Shown in pieces: positions 52,863-61,680 of a stretch of DNA of 64,000 nt. A model generated the notes under the pieces. The model worked only from the letters and a program-made list of their open reading frames with translations, ran no database searches and was not told the origin of the DNA. The number at the start of each line of letters is the position of its first letter. The stretch's first letter is position 1. Source of the stretch: Flavisolibacter longurius (GTDB lineage Bacteria; Bacteroidota; Bacteroidia; Chitinophagales; Chitinophagaceae); NCBI GenBank assembly GCA_013327885.1, contig JABUMY010000008.1, forward strand, positions 62,001 through 126,000, in the 5' to 3' direction. A program made the position numbers and the translations under genes.

Positions 52863-53822
52863 CTGGATCAGCCGCCATTCGGCCAGTTGAAACAGCGTAG
52901 CGCCATTGTTCTGGTCAATATAGAACCGGTAATATTTGTAAGATTGCGGAGTACCGGGAACTTCAAAACGTTTTGTCTGGAAGCGGCTTTCAAAGGATTG
53001 ATCCGTGCGGGTATCGATCACCGTCCACGTTGTACCGTCGTTGGAGCCGGCCAGCCGCCAGGTTTTCGGGTCGCGACCCGAGGCATCGTTGGCGGAGGTG
53101 AGTGTATACGCACCAACGGTCACGGCCTGCTGGTATTGCAGCTGCATCCAGTCGGTGTTGGGCACATAATCAAAGTACAGGTACTTGGAATTGATATCGC
53201 CGTCAACCACCTTTTTCGATCCCTCGTTGCCATCGGCACCGCCGCTGTATTCATGGCTTACCGATAACGTACCTAACGTTGTTACATCCACGGATTTGCG
53301 CACAACGGTATCGATGGTGAAAAACGTTGTTTTCAGATCGGGGTTAATGTTGCCGGTGGATACACTGGCAATGGTTACCGGGAGGATGTATTTTTTATCG
53401 TGTGCGATCTTTTTCGAAAACACACCCAGTATCAGGGGCTCGGAGCTTACCTGCCCTGCAGCGATGGTGGTGCGCAGGCCGGAAATGGTGTAGCTGTCGT
53501 CGGGCAGCAACTGGTAAGCAGTACCGTTGCGCTGGTTGTATGCGGCAACCTGCCCGGCGTCAATCACAAAAGAAACATCAACATTGCTTTTTACGGCATC
53601 CATGCCGCCGGCTGCAGCACCAAACACAAACAACTGTGCGGTGTCGGCCAGGCGCATATCAAGTTTGCCGCGGGTACCCGAGGCCTGTGGCATGTACACA
53701 GTGCCTTCGTTTTCCAGGGTGATGTCATCAGGCTTGTTGCAACCTGCAGCTAACAGGGATGCACAAACGAAAGAGAGAAAAGTATGACGGGGTTTGAAAC
53801 TTATTTTCATTGTCAATTTCAT
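52854..53822 (-). CDS. surface lipoprotein with DUF1735 and F5/8 type C (discoidin) domains
   Basis: A 322-aa outer-membrane lipoprotein (signal with lipobox FVCASLLAAGCNKPDD). The first domain, about 40-170, is DUF1735 (GKLDMRLADTAQLFVFGAAA and YQLLPDDSYTISGLRTTIAA, then ILPVTIASVSTGNINPDLKT). The second, about 185-320, is a discoidin/CBM32-like domain (VVDGDINSKYLYFDYVPNTD, WMQLQYQQAVTVGAYTLTSA and GSNDGTTWTVIDTRTDQSFE). Both kinds occur in PUL surface glycan-binding proteins. It follows the SusD gene by 20 bases and is likely a SusE/F-like binding protein. M1 or M5 may be the start. Its stop lies in array B. Confidence 0.9.
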   Translation of the reverse strand: MKLTMKISFKPRHTFLSFVCASLLAAGCNKPDDITLENEGTVYMPQASGTRGKLDMRLADTAQLFVFGAAAGGMDAVKSNVDVSFVIDAGQVAAYNQRNGTAYQLLPDDSYTISGLRTTIAAGQVSSEPLILGVFSKKIAHDKKYILPVTIASVSTGNINPDLKTTFFTIDTVVRKSVDVTTLGTLSVSHEYSGGADGNEGSKKVVDGDINSKYLYFDYVPNTDWMQLQYQQAVTVGAYTLTSANDASGRDPKTWRLAGSNDGTTWTVIDTRTDQSFESRFQTKRFEVPGTPQSYKYYRFYIDQNNGATLFQLAEWRLIQYE

Positions 53823-53841
53823 TTAAGCATTCGGAAATGGT

Positions 53842-55650
53842 TTACCAGCCGGTGTTTTGTTTAATGGCCGGCACGCTCAGCACTTCATTGGCCGGGATGG
53901 GAAACAGGTAATCTCTTTTCCGGAAAATGCGGGTTTCCAGCAGTGTTTTGTTGTAAAAGGCGGTGCCGTTCTTAGTCATGTCCATGCCGTAAAACGGACC
54001 AGCGTCTGTTTGCTCTGCAATGCGCCAGCGGCGGGTATCGAAGTAGCGAACATTTTCAAACGCAAGCTCCGACCTGCGCTCTGCACGGATAGCTGTACGC
54101 ATGGCGGCTTGTCCTGCCGGTACCGGCAATGCATTGGCGCCGGAGCCGTACTGCGGCACACCCGCTCTTTCGCGAATGAGGTTGACATAGCGTACAATAT
54201 CCGGGTCGTTCGGTGTAGCCTCGTTCAGGGCTTCGGCATAGCTTAGGTACATTTCACCAAGACGCAGGTAGAGGCTGCCACGGGTGGCATCGTCGATGTA
54301 CACGTTCTTGCGAATGATATAGCCCGTTGGCGACACGTCGGAAGTGCTGCGGGAACGGCCGGAGTTACCGGAAAATTCCATGTTGGTAATGATCGGGTTT
54401 CCGTTGGCATCGCGGTAAAGCCAGGTACGGTTGGTGTAGGTGATGCCTACATAAAATCGTGGTTCGCGGTTGACCCATTGGTTAAAGGTGCTGCGGGGCG
54501 CCACATCGTCCGGTGATTTGAAATCAGAAAAGCCGGTGCTTTGGTAACCTGAAGTCGGGTCGGTGATGGGCAGGCCGTTTGCCATAAAATAGGCATCTAC
54601 CTGTGCCTGCGTAGCACCGTTGGCACCGGCACCGCGTTGGTTACCGGAAACGCCGTCGTGATAAGGTGTACGGTCGTAGCGCATGAAGGTGCCGGAGTTA
54701 GCACGGCCAAAGATCCACTCTTTGTTCCAGCTCACCAGGATCACATCACGGGTGGAGAGGTAAGCCGCCCTGAACGGATCGGCATCCGCTACACGGTAAA
54801 GATCAACCCTGCCCGGTACGAAGGCCGCAAAGAACTCACGATAAGCATCAGCTGCTTTTGTCCATTTGCTCACGTCAACAGTTTGGCTGATGAGTTGCTT
54901 GCCGTCATCATTTTTCAACGTAGCATAATCAGGATTGCCATTGAACAGCGGGCTGGCGGCCAGGAACAGGGTTTGTGCCTTGTAGGCCTTCACCACCATT
55001 TGCGTAAAGCGTCCGGAAGATGCGTTTTGAATGGGCGGGCCAATTTCATCGTAAGCCTTGTCAAATTCACTCACTACGTAGGCCGTGCATTCATCAAACG
55101 ATGCTCTTTCCCTGTTCAGGTCACTGCCGGTAGCCGTTACCGGTATCAGGTCTTCACCCATAATAACCACCGGTCCGTAAATGCGCATCAGTTGGTAGTA
55201 GTAAAAGGCGCGGAGAGCCCTTGCCTCGCCTTTGGCGCGGCTTTTTTGCTGCGCATCAAAATCAGTGGCGGTGGCTCCGTCAATGCGCTGCATAAAGTCA
55301 GTTGCATTACGGATAGCCCGGTAATAGTTTGTCCAATACGTACCGATGGCGCCGTCTGTGTTGCTCCAGGCACTTTTGTTCATTACCGTGGTGTAGTTGA
55401 AGTCCCAGTTGAACTTGCCTTCATCGGAAGCACCGATCCATACACCGCTGTTCTCATTACCCTGGAAGCGCTGGTTGTGCTCATTGGGCAGGGTGTTGTA
55501 AATGTTGGCGAGGTAGCGCTCAATGTTGGTGCGTGACTTAAACACATCATCCAGCGAAAGCACGTTGTCGGGAACCGTATCGAGGTATTTTTTGCAGGAA
55601 GCCAGTAGTAAAACAGCGCCCAGCAAGCTTAATGTCAGTATTCGTTTCAT
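53842..55650 (-). CDS. SusD/RagB-like surface glycan-binding lipoprotein
   Basis: A 602-aa outer-membrane lipoprotein that forms the lid of the adjacent SusC transporter. I start it at 55650 (MKRILTLSLLGAVLLLASCK), with lipobox LLASC. The mature start KKYLDTVPDNVLSLDDVFKS, then ERYLANIYNTL, is typical of SusD. The C-terminus IRAERRSELAFENVRYFDTRRWRI and FPIPANEVL shows the canonical SusD ending (the RSELAFE and DTRRW motifs). TPR-like helices lie between. It begins 16 bases after the SusC stop. Together they import the oligosaccharides released by the locus. Confidence 0.95.
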   Translation of the reverse strand: MKRILTLSLLGAVLLLASCKKYLDTVPDNVLSLDDVFKSRTNIERYLANIYNTLPNEHNQRFQGNENSGVWIGASDEGKFNWDFNYTTVMNKSAWSNTDGAIGTYWTNYYRAIRNATDFMQRIDGATATDFDAQQKSRAKGEARALRAFYYYQLMRIYGPVVIMGEDLIPVTATGSDLNRERASFDECTAYVVSEFDKAYDEIGPPIQNASSGRFTQMVVKAYKAQTLFLAASPLFNGNPDYATLKNDDGKQLISQTVDVSKWTKAADAYREFFAAFVPGRVDLYRVADADPFRAAYLSTRDVILVSWNKEWIFGRANSGTFMRYDRTPYHDGVSGNQRGAGANGATQAQVDAYFMANGLPITDPTSGYQSTGFSDFKSPDDVAPRSTFNQWVNREPRFYVGITYTNRTWLYRDANGNPIITNMEFSGNSGRSRSTSDVSPTGYIIRKNVYIDDATRGSLYLRLGEMYLSYAEALNEATPNDPDIVRYVNLIRERAGVPQYGSGANALPVPAGQAAMRTAIRAERRSELAFENVRYFDTRRWRIAEQTDAGPFYGMDMTKNGTAFYNKTLLETRIFRKRDYLFPIPANEVLSVPAIKQNTGW

Positions 55651-55666
55651 GATTTGCATTGAAAGT

Positions 55667-58600
55667 TTAAAGAGTGGCCTGGATGCCGATGGTGAAATTG
55701 CGGGTGTTGGGGTAAGAAGAGCCGTTGCCGGTGTTCAGTTCGGGATCCCAAAGTTTGAACGGGCTCCAGTACAGCAGGTTCAGTCCCTGCCCATAGATCT
55801 TGGCGTTGCGGAAGCCGGCTTTTTGCACCCATTTCGACGGCAGGTTAACGCCGAGGTCAACTGTTTTCAGTCGTACAAAGTCGATGTCCTTTATCCACCA
55901 GCTGCTGGCAACCGAATTGTTCTTATTCGGTCCGTTGCCGTAAGCCAAGCGTGGATAGAACGCATTTGGATTCGGATTCTCTTCCGTCCAGCGATCCTGC
56001 GCAACCGCAAACAGGTTGCTGCGCTCAGCGCCGGTGCTGTTGTTGAACGGAATGATACCATCGCCACCCAACTGCCGTACGGCGCCGCTGATGCCTTGGA
56101 AGAAGGCTCCTATATAAAATGATTTGTAGCTAAGGTTAAAGCCACCGCCCCAAACAAGGTTGGGTACGTCGCCGTTACCAATGCGACGAATATCAAGGTT
56201 GTTGATAAGGCCATCGCTGTTCAGGTCTTTGTACTTGATGTCACCGGGTCTTGGCCTTCCACCCAACGGTGTCTGATCAGCCCAGTTGTCTACGTCTCTC
56301 TGGTCTTTGAACAAACCTTCGGCCACATAACCGTAGTTCGACAAAACATTAAACCCTCTGCGTTCCAGGTAAGGGTAAGGCTGTGTCGGCGCATCGTTTT
56401 CAATCAGCTTATCACGGTTATATGTAAACGTTGCACGAAGATCGAGGTTGAACATGCCCAGCTTTAAGCCATTGCCTTCGATGGTACCGTCCACACCGGC
56501 GTTGTCAATAACACCTACGGAGGCAAACGGGATACTGTTAAGACCAACGTAAGCCGGCAGGCTTCCACGCTGGATCAATACATCGGTACGGCGCTCCTTG
56601 AAGAAGTCGACAATTACATTCAAACGTGAGTTGAAGGTTCTGAACTCCACACCCAGGTTTTGCTTGTGCGAAGTAGACCAGCCGATTGGATAACCATAAT
56701 CGGTAACCCGTACACCACCAAACCCTGTGTTGGCATCTGCCGGTACACCGTTACCGAAGGTAAAGCCACCGGCATTGTCGGCTACCGTGGTCAGGAAGCC
56801 AAAACGGCGGCCGCCACTGGCAGAACCCACATTACCGTTGGAGTAACGCAGTTTCAGGAATTGAATGGTATTGGAAAGACCATCAAAGAACTCTTCGCTG
56901 GATACCACCCAGCCGATACCTACGGAAGGGAAAAAGCCAAAGCGTTTTTCAGGGGCGAAGTTTTCGGAACCATTGTAGCCGAAGTTGCCTTCCACAAAAT
57001 ACTTCTCTTTGTAACCGTAGGTCAAACGGCCTACATAACCCTGCAGGCGTGAAGGCAGCGACGTGATCACATCCCCGGCAGAAGCGTTGATGTTTTCCCG
57101 CTGGTTATACAGCAACAAACCGGTTACGCTGTGGTCGTTACCAAACCGGCGGTTGTAGTTGATGGCTGCTTCAAAATAGTTCTGGCGGTTACCACCGTTG
57201 GCATTGCCGTACCCAAGGTTCTCGGTACCGCTGGTAATTACGGGCAGCAGGTTCACCGTACCATCCGAATTGTAAGGCGTTGTTGGGTTGATACGCCACG
57301 TGTTGCGCTGGCGGCTGCGGATAATGCGCTGCACGTTGAAAATGTCATACGAGTACAAGGCATAAGCCGAAAGGCCTTTGGTAAACATACCCAGGTCCTG
57401 CGTTACACGCAGGTTGGTGTACAACTGGTTGTTGAAGGTGTTGACAAAACCCATTTGTGTGAGCATCTCGTACGGGCTTTTCTGTGCATTGGCCGTGTTG
57501 ATGCCCGGTACCAGGTTGCCCGGGTACATGGTAGGATACAGGATAGGCGTAGTCTGCATCACCTGGCGGAAAATTTCCTGCGGCGTTACGTTAGCGTCGC
57601 CATTGATGGCCGGCAAGTTTAGTTTTGACAGGTTGCCCTGGATGCCTAGTTCCACCTTGGTGGTTTTGGTCCAGTCCATATCCAGGTTAGTGGTTACGTT
57701 GATCCGGCGAAACCTTGTATCACTGTCATAAGACTGCAAAGCATCTGTTTTCAGCAGGCTTGTTTCATCGTAATACGCAAACGATACATAGTAGCGGGCT
57801 GCTTCGGCACCACCGCGAACGCTAAAGTTGGCACGGCGGTTCATACCGTAATCATTGAAAATCTCCCGCATCCAATTCACGTTCGGATAGAGGTAGGGCT
57901 GGTCGCCTTTTACCGTAGCATCAATGGCTGCCTGCGAATACTCCGGTGCCAGGCCGGAGGCGGCCTGTGCTTCGTTGCGCAGGCGCATATAGGTCGGGCC
58001 ATCGGTCAGCTCGGGCAATTTGGTGAAAGCGGTAATGCCCTGGTTATAATTTAAAAGAATGGAAGGCTTGCCGAGGCGACCGCGTTTGGTGGTGATAAGG
58101 ATGACACCATTGGCGCCAGCCACACCGTATACGGCAAGGGCGTTGGCGTCCTTCAAAATGGTGAAAGAAGCAATGTCTTCCGGGTCGAAGGCATTCAGGC
58201 CACGGTTTTGCACACCGTCGATCACGATGAGCGGACCGGAGGGGTTGTTGCCAAACGTGGAGATACCGCGAATCCAAAGATCGGCGGCATTTTCACCCGG
58301 CAGGCCGGAACGCTGCACGCCAATCACACCGGCAATACGGCCCGAAAGCGTGGCACTCAGGTTGGCCACTGGCTGCTTGAGTTCTTCCACTTCAACGCTG
58401 GCCTGTGCACCTACAATGCTGATCTTTTTAGCCTTGCCAAATCCAACCACCACAACTTCCTGCATGTTGCCTTCGGCAGCATCCATCACCACTTCCATGT
58501 TCAGCGAGTTAACGCCGATGGTTTGCGACTTGTAGCCCACAGCGGTAAAGAGCAGGCTGGCATTCTCCGGAATGGAGATGGCAAATTTGCCGGCGGAATC

Positions 58601-58846
58601 TGTTGTTGTAGAATTGGCGGTATTGCCTACCACCTGCACGGTTACACCTTGCACTGGTACACCTAAGCGGTCGCGAACGGTACCGGTGATGCGTACGTCT
58701 GCCGTGTAGTTTGCGGCATTAGGCGCCGGCTTTCCTTCCGGCATACCGGCCGCCTTTGCCGGCGACGACAAGAGTAGAAGGCAAAGGAAAGTACTACTAC
58801 AAAGCACAAAGAGAAGGCATGCCTTCAAAAGAGCAGTCACATTCAT
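55667..58846 (-). CDS. SusC/RagA-type TonB-dependent outer-membrane receptor
   Basis: A 1059-aa importer, complete. The signal peptide (KACLLFVLCSSTFLCLLLLS) is followed by a carboxypeptidase-regulatory-like domain (ITGTVRDRLGVPVQGVTVQV). The plug follows with VVVVGFGKAKKISIVGAQAS, AGVIGVQRSGLPGENAADLW and the repeated marker VAGANGVILITTKRGRLGKP. The barrel ends in PELNTGNGSSYPNTRNFTIG. It heads the PUL, and the SusD gene follows by 16 bases. The regulators are encoded divergently 170 bases away. The transported glycan is probably mannose-containing given the neighbours, an inference. Confidence 0.96.
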   Translation of the reverse strand: MNVTALLKACLLFVLCSSTFLCLLLLSSPAKAAGMPEGKPAPNAANYTADVRITGTVRDRLGVPVQGVTVQVVGNTANSTTTDSAGKFAISIPENASLLFTAVGYKSQTIGVNSLNMEVVMDAAEGNMQEVVVVGFGKAKKISIVGAQASVEVEELKQPVANLSATLSGRIAGVIGVQRSGLPGENAADLWIRGISTFGNNPSGPLIVIDGVQNRGLNAFDPEDIASFTILKDANALAVYGVAGANGVILITTKRGRLGKPSILLNYNQGITAFTKLPELTDGPTYMRLRNEAQAASGLAPEYSQAAIDATVKGDQPYLYPNVNWMREIFNDYGMNRRANFSVRGGAEAARYYVSFAYYDETSLLKTDALQSYDSDTRFRRINVTTNLDMDWTKTTKVELGIQGNLSKLNLPAINGDANVTPQEIFRQVMQTTPILYPTMYPGNLVPGINTANAQKSPYEMLTQMGFVNTFNNQLYTNLRVTQDLGMFTKGLSAYALYSYDIFNVQRIIRSRQRNTWRINPTTPYNSDGTVNLLPVITSGTENLGYGNANGGNRQNYFEAAINYNRRFGNDHSVTGLLLYNQRENINASAGDVITSLPSRLQGYVGRLTYGYKEKYFVEGNFGYNGSENFAPEKRFGFFPSVGIGWVVSSEEFFDGLSNTIQFLKLRYSNGNVGSASGGRRFGFLTTVADNAGGFTFGNGVPADANTGFGGVRVTDYGYPIGWSTSHKQNLGVEFRTFNSRLNVIVDFFKERRTDVLIQRGSLPAYVGLNSIPFASVGVIDNAGVDGTIEGNGLKLGMFNLDLRATFTYNRDKLIENDAPTQPYPYLERRGFNVLSNYGYVAEGLFKDQRDVDNWADQTPLGGRPRPGDIKYKDLNSDGLINNLDIRRIGNGDVPNLVWGGGFNLSYKSFYIGAFFQGISGAVRQLGGDGIIPFNNSTGAERSNLFAVAQDRWTEENPNPNAFYPRLAYGNGPNKNNSVASSWWIKDIDFVRLKTVDLGVNLPSKWVQKAGFRNAKIYGQGLNLLYWSPFKLWDPELNTGNGSSYPNTRNFTIGIQATL

Positions 58847-58884
58847 AAATCAGTTGTTAGTTTAATTTGAGGGAATAAGATTAG

Positions 58885-58932
58885 TTAACATTTTTTTCAC
58901 TCTTTGTCAACAAACCCAAAACGGAATGTTAA
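58885..58932. promoter_or_regulatory. candidate regulator-binding inverted repeat in the susC-kinase divergent region
   Basis: TTAACATT at 58885-58892 and its exact inverse AATGTTAA at 58925-58932 face each other across 32 bases, in the 170-base region between susC and the histidine kinase. A perfect TAGCATGCTA palindrome follows at about 58961. They could be binding sites of the adjacent response regulator. No footprint-like consensus is known to me, so confidence is low. Confidence 0.25.
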
Positions 58933-59016
58933 TGAAAACATAACGGGCTTTATTTGGCCGGTAGCATGCTATGCTGATTAAGAAAAATGAATAGGTTTAT
59001 GCGATAATCGCTTTCA

Positions 59017-60468
59017 ATGAAGAAAATGGATCGCACCCTGGTTTACAAGATCATTGCCGGTGTGAGCTTCGTGGTGTTGTGCTTTACCCAACTGCTGCAT
59101 ATCCGCAGCATGTATAACGTAGAAAGCCGGAATTATAACCTCGACGAAAAAAAGAAGATACAGGCAGATTACGAGAAAAGCATTACCAACGACAAGCTTT
59201 TCCCGGGGGGCAGCGGCATTATCGACAGTATTATTTACCGGCATATCGACACCCTGGAGAAACTGGCGGAAACAAGACCGGAGCTTTATCATCAATATGC
59301 CATCCGTATCTACGACAGCATCTTTGCAGGCTTGCAACAAGCCAACAACATGGACTCGCTCCTGGCCGAAATAAAAACCCGCAACAGCATTCAAACCGAC
59401 CTGCAGTATGCGCTTACCGTACGGCAGATCGATCTTGCGTTTGAGTCTAACCGTTATATCCCCTTATTTACCGCAGCAGAAACACCACGTTATACATCGG
59501 TGCCTTCCGTGGAGGGAATGGGAGCCCGTATTGGTGGCTCCCTGGAAAAGCTTACTGCCGATAACCAGACTTCGGGTTTTATTGTCAGCTCGCCACAAAG
59601 CCGTAGTTACCGCATTAGTTTTGCCCTGCACACTGACTCGCCGCACCGCCTGCAACAGATCATCTTGAGCATGTTGCCAACGATCCTTGTTTCCATTTTT
59701 TCTATCCTGGCGGTATTGGCCATTTTGCTGGCTACGCTGATCAACTGGCAAAAACAGAAAAAAATTGCGGAAGTGAAATCCGATTTTATCAACACCATCT
59801 CGCATGAATTCCAAACACCGCTGAGCGCCATTATCATTGCCAACAAAACCATCGAAAATGAAAACCTTGGCCTTGGCAGCGAAAAGCTTTCCTTTCTTAC
59901 CGGCATTATCCGCCGGCAAACGGAAAGGCTGAACATACTGACCAAACAGGTCACCAGCACGAGTACTGAACAAGGGCTGGCACTTACTACCAGCACCTAC
60001 AATGTCGACAGTCTGCTGGACGAACTGCTGCAGGACTACGGATTGAACCTGCAAGGCAAAAAAACAACGGTGTCGTTTACCCGTAAAGCGGAAGCCGATA
60101 CGGTGTTGCTCGACAAAGTGCAGTTTACCACCATCATCACCAACCTGCTCGACAATGCCGTGAAGTATAACCACAAGCCGCAGCGGGAGATACACATCAC
60201 GTCGTTTAACCCCTCCGAAAAAACACTGGCATTATCCATCCGCGACAACGGCGACGGCATGAGTGAGAAAGTAAAAAAGAATATGTTCAACCGCTTTTAC
60301 CGCGATCCTTCGCTGACACGGAGCAATGAACCGGGTCTTGGGCTGGGACTTTATTTTGTGCAGCAAAGCCTGAAAGGACACAACTGGAAGTACGAGGTAA
60401 AAACAAAAGAAGGTGTGGGAACGGAGTTCCTGATCTACATGCCCCTTTCTGCACACAACCAAAATTAA
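59017..60468 (+). CDS. membrane sensor histidine kinase
   Basis: A 483-aa two-transmembrane histidine kinase. TM1 is at about 10-29 (YKIIAGVSFVVLCFTQLLHI). A periplasmic sensor domain of about 185 residues with no recognised fold follows, then TM2 at about 215-243 (LSMLPTILVSIFSILAVLAI). The H-box is FINTISHEFQTPLSAI with H263. The catalytic domain has NLLDNAVKYN (N380), DNGDGM (410-415) and the G2 box GLGLGLYF (440-447). It is divergent from susC and 5 bases before the response regulator. Unlike the hybrid HTCS proteins common at PULs, it is a classical separated kinase. Confidence 0.95.
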   Translation: MKKMDRTLVYKIIAGVSFVVLCFTQLLHIRSMYNVESRNYNLDEKKKIQADYEKSITNDKLFPGGSGIIDSIIYRHIDTLEKLAETRPELYHQYAIRIYDSIFAGLQQANNMDSLLAEIKTRNSIQTDLQYALTVRQIDLAFESNRYIPLFTAAETPRYTSVPSVEGMGARIGGSLEKLTADNQTSGFIVSSPQSRSYRISFALHTDSPHRLQQIILSMLPTILVSIFSILAVLAILLATLINWQKQKKIAEVKSDFINTISHEFQTPLSAIIIANKTIENENLGLGSEKLSFLTGIIRRQTERLNILTKQVTSTSTEQGLALTTSTYNVDSLLDELLQDYGLNLQGKKTTVSFTRKAEADTVLLDKVQFTTIITNLLDNAVKYNHKPQREIHITSFNPSEKTLALSIRDNGDGMSEKVKKNMFNRFYRDPSLTRSNEPGLGLGLYFVQQSLKGHNWKYEVKTKEGVGTEFLIYMPLSAHNQN

Positions 60469-60473
60469 AACCC

Positions 60474-61223
60474 ATGGCAACCAAAAATACGCTACACGCC
60501 ACCGGCGCCATACTAGCAGCAGACACAGCAAAAAAAATCCTGTTTGCCGAAGACAACCACGATCTTGGCAACCTGATCAAGCAATACCTGGAGATGAAAG
60601 GTTTTGCCATTGACTGGTACGTAGACCCGGAAGAAGCGCTGGAGGCGTTCAGCACCCGTCCGAATGCTTTTTCGCTTTGCCTGCTGGATGTGCAGATGCC
60701 GAAAAAAAGCGGCTTTGAACTGGCAAAAGAGGTGAGCCACATCGCCCCTTCCATGCCCTTTGTTTTCCTGACGGCCCGCACCGAAAAGCAGGACCGCCTG
60801 CTGGGGCTTGACATCGGCGCTGCCGATTATATCACAAAGCCCTTCGACATCGACGAACTGGTGCTGCGCATTCGCAACATCATCAAACGAAGTGGTGGGC
60901 TTTCACCCGAGGCTAGCACCAATGACAATGCCATTGGCGATGTGGTGTACAACAAGGAACGTTTGACACTGACCTTGCCCAATGGCAAAACCACGTCACT
61001 AACCTTGCGGGAATCGGAACTGCTGGAATTTTTTGCCCGCAACCGCAACCGGCGCATAAAAAAAGAAGAGATCCTGGTAGCACTTTGGGGTGAGAATGAT
61101 TATTTCCTTGGCCGCAGCCTGGATGTGTTTATTTCGCGTTTGCGAAAAGTACTGGCGGCGTCCTCGCAGGTCAGCATCAGCAATGTGTATGGTGCGGGTT
61201 ATATTTTTAATGTGGCGGAGTGA
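60474..61223 (+). CDS. OmpR/PhoB-type response regulator
   Basis: A 249-aa DNA-binding response regulator. Its receiver domain lies at about 20-135: acidic pair E26-D27 in FAEDNHD, phospho-acceptor D72 in LLDVQMPKKSG, T100 in FLTARTEKQD and K122 in YITKPFDIDEL. A winged-helix effector domain follows at about 150-249 (LTLTLPNGKTTSLTLRESEL, RRIKKEEILVALWGENDYFL, SRLRKVLAASSQVSISNVYGAGYIF in part). It is coupled to the kinase gene with a 5-base gap. It probably activates the divergent PUL. The first about 19 residues are extra, so a later start is possible. Its stop codon begins array D. Confidence 0.95.
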   Translation: MATKNTLHATGAILAADTAKKILFAEDNHDLGNLIKQYLEMKGFAIDWYVDPEEALEAFSTRPNAFSLCLLDVQMPKKSGFELAKEVSHIAPSMPFVFLTARTEKQDRLLGLDIGAADYITKPFDIDELVLRIRNIIKRSGGLSPEASTNDNAIGDVVYNKERLTLTLPNGKTTSLTLRESELLEFFARNRNRRIKKEEILVALWGENDYFLGRSLDVFISRLRKVLAASSQVSISNVYGAGYIFNVAE

Positions 61224-61305
61224 GGGGAGTAAGCTGTGAGCTTTGAGCGGTGAGCTGTGAGCTATGAGCTTTTGGCGACTAGCTTTTAGCTGCTGGCTAC
61301 TGGCG
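61221..61305. repeat. stop-codon-rich degenerate short-repeat array D
   Basis: About 85 bases of GTGAGCT / GAGCTTTGAGCGGTGAGC type units on the plus strand. The stop of the response regulator (61221-61223) lies in it. TGA or TAG occurs in most units. The unit is unlike those of the other arrays in length, but the layout is the same. Confidence 0.75.
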
Positions 61306-61386
61306 ATGACGGCAGTATTGTTGGCTGGTAGGTATATTTATTCGTTTTGATAACACATAGTGAATACTCGCGGTATTCTGTGAACG

Positions 61387-61416
61387 AAAAAGGCTGACGT
61401 CTGCCAGCCTTTTTTT
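61387..61416 (+). terminator. intrinsic terminator of the kinase/regulator operon
   Basis: AAAAAGGCTG-ACGTCTGC-CAGCC followed by TTTTTTT, 164 bases after the response regulator stop. The A-run pairs with the T-run, so it can also act on the minus strand for the convergent M3 peptidase gene. Confidence 0.8.
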
Positions 61417-61451
61417 GATCAATTTGTTTAAATGATAATGCCATTTAAGCG

Positions 61452-61478
61452 GACATGCCAGGAGCATGTCCCTACAGG
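61452..61478 (-). repeat. REP-like palindrome, copy 3 (GACATGC type)
   Basis: Identical in 27 of 27 bases to the palindrome at 11823-11849, with the same GTAG foot on the minus strand. It is the distal member of a pair beside array G. Confidence 0.7.
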
Positions 61479-61543
61479 GCTGCATGTGTAGTTGAATTGG
61501 ATGTGTTTTTCGATGACAGGTAATTGGTGATGAATTAATTCAG

Positions 61544-61567
61544 GACACGACGCTGGCGTGTCCCGAC
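61544..61567 (-). repeat. REP-like palindrome, copy 4 (diverged GACACGC type)
   Basis: GACACG...CGTGTC with a longer loop, followed on the plus strand by CCGACG, so its foot is GTCG rather than GTAG. It corresponds in position to the 11901 copy beside array F. Confidence 0.55.
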
Positions 61568-61592
61568 GAAAGCCACATGAACAAATACATTC

Positions 61593-61680
61593 CAACTACC
61601 TATCAACTTTTCAACCTAATAACCTAGTAACCTATTAACTCATTAACCGCTCTACCTTAATCTAAACCTCAACCTACCTC
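61593..61680. repeat. stop-codon-rich degenerate short-repeat array G
   Basis: AACCTAGTAACCTATTAACT-like units over about 88 bases. In the sense of the M3 peptidase gene it reads TAGGTTGAGGTTTAGATTAA. The gene's TAG (61674-61676) lies in it. It belongs to the same unit family as array F. Confidence 0.75.

Noticed and set aside
8536-61680. Short tandem arrays as CRISPR arrays
   Set aside because: Units are 6-9 bases, degenerate and without spacers, and no cas gene is present.
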